In this document: in pieces, positions 20,178-24,290 of the stretch | How the letters are laid out: each line of letters starts with the position of its first letter | Position numbering within the stretch: position 1 is the stretch's first letter | Notes under the pieces: model-generated | Told to the model about the DNA's origin: nothing | Seen by the model: only the letters and a program-made list of their open reading frames with translations | The model's database searches: none | Made by a program: the position numbers and the translations under genes | DNA from: Phoronis ovalis | Taxonomy: Eukaryota > Phoronida > Phoronidae | Reading direction: 5' to 3' | Length of the DNA stretch: 24,290 nucleotides | Assembly (NCBI GenBank): GCA_028565635.1 | Contig: JAOXYB010068611.1 | Coordinates: forward strand, 1 to 24,290

Positions 20178-23100
20178 CTAAGTTTTCATCATGTCACACA
20201 AAATACTTCCTAACAAAGGCAAATCCAACTTTGTAACAAAGCGTACATTTTGTTTTTCTCCAGTTCTGCTGGCATGATCAATAACAATTTGTCCCCTAGT
20301 TAATTTTCCATTTAACTCCACAGTAGCATACATAAAAATACTATCTATAACAATTGCAGGATTTATAACAATGCCAACTGGTATCTGATCACAGATAATA
20401 TAATCGCGCTTCTGCTCTTTTATCATATTGATAACGTTATTTTCAATTCTACGAATAAAATGCGATTTTTGACTTTCTGGCTCAATAAATTTGGTGTACC
20501 ATTCCTGAAAAGAACAGTCCCGATTACCTTTACTCTGTTAATATTTTTATATTTTCAAAGCAATATAATTAAGAAACTGCACATTCTTGGACTCTATACA
20601 ATATAATACAAACAGAAGATATGTGGCCATGGCACGTTACATTTATTACCACAGATTAGTTTTTCATAAAAACAACTTTTTACTTTTCTCACATATATCA
20701 GTCAAATTATTTTTTATCATAATTCACTCATCTTAAATTTTGAAAGATGCAAAAAAAGTATTGACTAGAAAAAGAGCTAGAAAGACACCATAGAATTCTT
20801 TCATTTATAGAAGTGAACTGTTTGGGTATTTCGTATTTTGTTACATTCATATATTTATTTTTAAAAATTGAATAGTTCTAATAGGTAGGAAAAATAAGAA
20901 AAAGATATTGTTTTTTATCTGATTATTGTTTGTTTTTTCATATAGTCAACTATTACAAGTCTGACTTTCCTTCAGAATGATATTCGTCTGGTAAATGCTT
21001 AAAACTTCAGAAACTACCACTTACCATGGGAAGTGCATGTCGTAAGCACAGCTCCCAAGCTGCTATGGTCATAGGACAACCAAGTTCATTCAGTACAATG
21101 TGTGCAGCTTCTGGGTCACAGTGAAAATTGAATTCTGCACTTGTCGTTATATTTCCTTGACCTAAAATACATTTCCAAAATAACACAAGGTCATACCTTG
21201 AGAACAGCATTGTATGCATTTTTGATTTTTAATCATCATATTGACGTGTTCTTTTACTACTGATGAATAGTACAAAATGTGCATTTAGCAAAATTATACA
21301 TGCTAACCAGATTACATTCCCTTTATGTTTTAACAGTCAAAAAAATTTGTTTGATAACTTCGAATGTCAAGAAATTTGGTAACTGAAAATTGAGAAAATT
21401 TAGATAGTACATTAAATTGTTCTTCCACTATAAGTTTAGTTTTATCAAAATTAAAGTAATAATAACTTGTAAGAAAAAGAAAGGTTTAATTTAATAGTTA
21501 TTCGACAGAAGTGTGGAGCATTTCAATTGCGATTTCATATTTTTAAGCACATGCATGTCTTAAAGTAGATAAGGCCTAAAAAAAAGGTTTCAATTGATTA
21601 TTGTATGAAATGTAAATACAGGGTGCGCGCGAGTGTGTTTTTTTCTTAAGGAATGCCAAAAAATAGCATGTAAAGAAAACCTTGAAATTGTGACAGGAAT
21701 ATGTAAGACAGAAGTTGCCGATTTCATTTCAGTTTTCAAGTATACAGAAGGATTCCTAGCTGTCAAGGAAATTTAGGGGACAAGAAATTAAAGTATAGAC
21801 CTTCAGTGTTTCCGCCCATGATGTAACAGTCCTTGAGTTTACTACCAAACTTTGGATCCATTCTAATTGCAAGGGCTATGTTGGTCAGAGGTCCCAAACA
21901 TACTAAAGTGATCTCCCCTGAAAGATACAAAAGAAACTTCATCACAATTAAGATAATTTGCACTAATTAAAAATACAAAACGGCAATTTATTTTTAGCAA
22001 GATTTTCTATTGAAAGAATAAACTGGTTAACAGTGCACATGTAAGTACAGAATCTTCAGTAGTACATGTTCAGTTTTATAAACTTATTTGGAGTATTTTG
22101 TTAAAATTGCATCTATCAGAAATTTTTGTGGTTTTTATTTACTGAATAGTACAAAAAATAATTTCATAAACTTGGCTAGACCAAAAACAGACCTTGTTTA
22201 ATGTGCGTGACCACTTCAAATTTCGATGTTTTTACTTTTTTAATATTAAGCCCTTTTTTTCTTTTAACACAAAAAAAACCTGGCTGATTTGGTTTTTAAG
22301 GGCTTTTGCCCATTAAACATATTTTTAATAAAAAACAGCCCGTTAAACAACTTATCTTTTTTTATGTAGTCTAAACTAGTAAATAGTCATTTTTAACTTT
22401 AATTATTTAATAATTGATAAATTTTGATTATTTCATTAAAATATGTTACATAACATCTTACCCTTGTTTGTATTGACAAGGTCAACTAGAGCATTTACTG
22501 CATGTTCTCTTTTCACTAAATTCAAGTCTACAGTTATAGGCTCATCATCAACATCACCAAAGCCATCGTTACCATGATAATGTGATGCACTAGCAACATG
22601 ACCAAGAATAGAAGAGCTAGCACCTTTATATACTGGAATCTATTAATTAAAGCAAAGTATGCAGATTACTAAATAAAAAAACTGATGTGTATAGCACATA
22701 TATATTTTGTAGATTTATTGCTTTGATTATTCCATTGTTTTGTACCGTGCTATTTCATCGGTTAACCTGCAACAAGTTACCTGATAGTAGAGTTAACCTA
22801 CCAACATACTCCACTGGTAATAATAAAAAGTAACATATATTTAACTAAACAGATAATTAAAGAAATAATTGGTGGTGTTTCATAGGAAATGCAGCAATCA
22901 TTTGTTAACTCGGGAGGTGACTATTGAGCAAATTAGACAAATTATATCATCAGGTAAATAAACTGAAAATGTTCACTGGCATAGTCATTTTCAAAGAACT
23001 TGTCTCACAGACAGATAATAAATTAATAACGACAAGCGAATGTTGGTTAAAGCATCAGAACATTTCTTACATCTAGTCTTCCACAAACATGTAGAACTTT

Positions 23101-23256
23101 CAGTGCATTTATAGTTGTTTTATCCACATGAACATTCCCTGAGACAGTCGTAAGAGCCAAGACGTCGACTGTGGGTTCAGACAATGCCATCATTATTGCT
23201 TGTGCATCATCTTGACCAGGATCAGTGTCGATTATTATCTTCTTAGTTGCAGCCAT
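20178..23256 (-). CDS. Inosine-uridine preferring nucleoside hydrolase family protein
   Basis: Five exons on the minus strand, 23071-23256, 22462-22639, 21801-21917, 21025-21161 and 20178-20504, join in phase (0, 1, 1, 0) to 314 residues, the usual family length. An alternative last exon at 19259-19588 gives 315. The enzyme family cleaves the N-glycosidic bond of ribonucleosides to free base plus ribose, using a calcium ion. Visible signature residues are [11 protein letters not shown] (D10, D12, D16, D17), TVSGN (N41), [15 protein letters not shown] (T133, N134), MGGN, and AEFN (N172) with DPEAA. Where protozoan enzymes have His-Asp near the C-terminus, both last exons have Cys-Asp (C244-D245 here). 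No signal peptide is seen, so it is probably cytosolic. Substrate preference cannot be read from sequence. The start is the ATG of MAATKK directly before the DTDPG strand. Confidence 0.93.
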
Positions 23257-23565
23257 AGTGTAAAGTCTGACTTCTAATCTTATATGTTTTTTTGCTATCT
23301 AATCTCCAAACCCTGGAACCTTGATGATGCAATTACATAACAAATCAATTACACATTTAATAGAAATGTCAATTATAATGACCAATGGGTTCTAATTATC
23401 ATAGTTTAAAAAGACACGCTATGCAATTTAGTACCAATCGTTTTTTTGAACAATTATCGTTAAGAAGCAAGCAATACAGTTTATAACCTTATCTAGGTGA
23501 TTTAGCTCCTAACAGATCATTGAATGGATTTGTAATGCAAGCTCCAGACCTACAAGTTTCTAGAT

Positions 23566-23578
23566 TTCTAGAAATTTC
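23566..23578. promoter_or_regulatory. Heat-shock-element-like triplet
   Basis: TTC-TA-GAA-AT-TTC is a perfect three-unit heat shock factor pattern, about 310 bases upstream of the nucleoside hydrolase start codon. Further TTCTAG copies surround it (23558, 23630, 23672), so it could be a by-product of a local TTCTAG-rich stretch. Confidence 0.25.
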
Positions 23579-23752
23579 AGCTCTTAAAGAAAAAATTAAC
23601 TCCTAGGCCAAATGGATTTGTTTAATAACTTCTAGCTAGAATTTTCTATGTCCTACATAGAAGTTTCTAGCACATTATGTCATTCTCTTAGGAATGTCTT
23701 ATTAGTATCTAGCTTGTATTTTCCAGTAGCTATACACTGAGTATCCAGTACG

Positions 23753-23848
23753 TCAGTCTGAATAAATCCATCCGTTAGTGTTTCGTACCTACGTAACAAT
23801 GTTAGTTGAGAAGGTACGTAGCACTAACGGATGGATTTATTCAGACTG
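23753..23848. mobile_element. Small hAT-like foldback MITE
   Basis: Perfect 27-base arms (23754-23780 and 23822-23848) start CAGTCTGAATAAATCC. After a 3-base internal loop the hairpin resumes with CGTACCT/AGGTACG. CCAGTACG flanks the unit at 23745-23752 and 23849-23856, an 8-base target duplication with one extra T on the left. CAG termini plus 8-bp duplications are the hallmark of hAT-superfamily insertions. It lies about 500 bases upstream of the nucleoside hydrolase start codon. It carries no coding sequence. Confidence 0.85.
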
Positions 23849-24147
23849 CCAGTACGCATAACTTGCTCCTATAGGAATCGAATCACTTCCAGAAAAAACA
23901 AATGAAATCATAGTATACTGAAGACTATAACATTTCCAAAAACTGATATGGTGGGGATGCATGTCCCTTATTAAATGAGCGGTAGAAAGTATTTAGCCTT
24001 GCAACTCATCTTTTAGACTGAGATAACCTATTAAATAAAAGTCTTCTGATACTGCTGGGACTACAATGATCATTTTTTTCTGCCGTAACAGTACCATGGC
24101 TATATTAAGTATAAGTATAATATTCAACTTGAAAATTTCATTGCCCA

Positions 24148-24169
24148 TTCTTCTTCTTCTTCTTCTTCT
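24148..24169 (+). repeat. (TTC)n microsatellite
   Basis: About seven tandem TTC units, ending in TC. The rest of 23857-24290 shows no exon. The open frame on the minus strand here reads the microsatellite as an Arg run and is not a gene. Confidence 0.8.
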
Positions 24170-24290
24170 CGGGTCAAGCGACCACACTCGTCAGACCGAG
24201 TATTCTGTCGCTGTGTATAACAATAGGATAATAAAAACTCAGCTAAGAAACAGCTTAAATCAAATCAAAGCAAAAATAAAAAATAAAAAC

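Noticed and set aside
1-24290. CRISPR arrays, bacterial operons, rRNA or tRNA genes
   Set aside because: None were found. Split genes with GT-AG introns show that this is eukaryotic nuclear DNA.

Overview
The window is animal nuclear DNA. Its genes are split by short GT-AG introns, it is AT-rich, and long stretches are filled with small inverted-repeat elements. The gene set fits a lophotrochozoan, most likely a bivalve mollusc: a small secreted EF-hand protein, a secreted coiled-coil C-type lectin, UBAC1, and a nucleoside hydrolase (a family absent from vertebrates). The species assignment is inference. I rebuilt all gene models by hand from splice signals, reading-frame phase and family knowledge, because no gene here is one open frame.

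Layout. Positions 1-1599 hold no gene I can support. A four-exon gene on + (1865-2973, TATA box near 1600) encodes a 126-residue secreted protein with four EF-hands. From 2974 to 6459 there is no gene, but three inverted-repeat elements lie there: 3004-3389, 3417-4591 (about 220-bp terminal inverted repeats) and 5251-5818. A four-exon gene on + (6460-9001) encodes a signal peptide, a cysteine-studded coiled-coil stalk and a C-type lectin domain. Its second exon carries a frameshift. It converges on UBAC1 (minus strand, 15189 down to 9567), rebuilt as ten exons in consistent phase giving 410 residues. The interval 15190-19092 holds repeats and no supported gene. An inosine-uridine-type nucleoside hydrolase occupies the minus strand from 23256 down to 20178 or 19259. 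The rest (23257-24290) is upstream DNA with a small hAT-like foldback element.

How the genes relate. They are neighbours rather than a pathway. The EF-hand protein and lectin should be secreted. UBAC1 is a cytosolic ubiquitin-ligase accessory subunit. The hydrolase should salvage purine or pyrimidine nucleosides.

The points most worth checking are: (1) the hydrolase has two homologous, tandem, phase-compatible last exons, each with its own stop codon and candidate poly(A) signal, which predicts two isoforms with different C-terminal thirds; (2) all eight cysteines of the lectin stalk sit on heptad 'd' positions; (3) the lectin frameshift; and (4) several unnamed inverted-repeat element families, some with clean target-site duplications.
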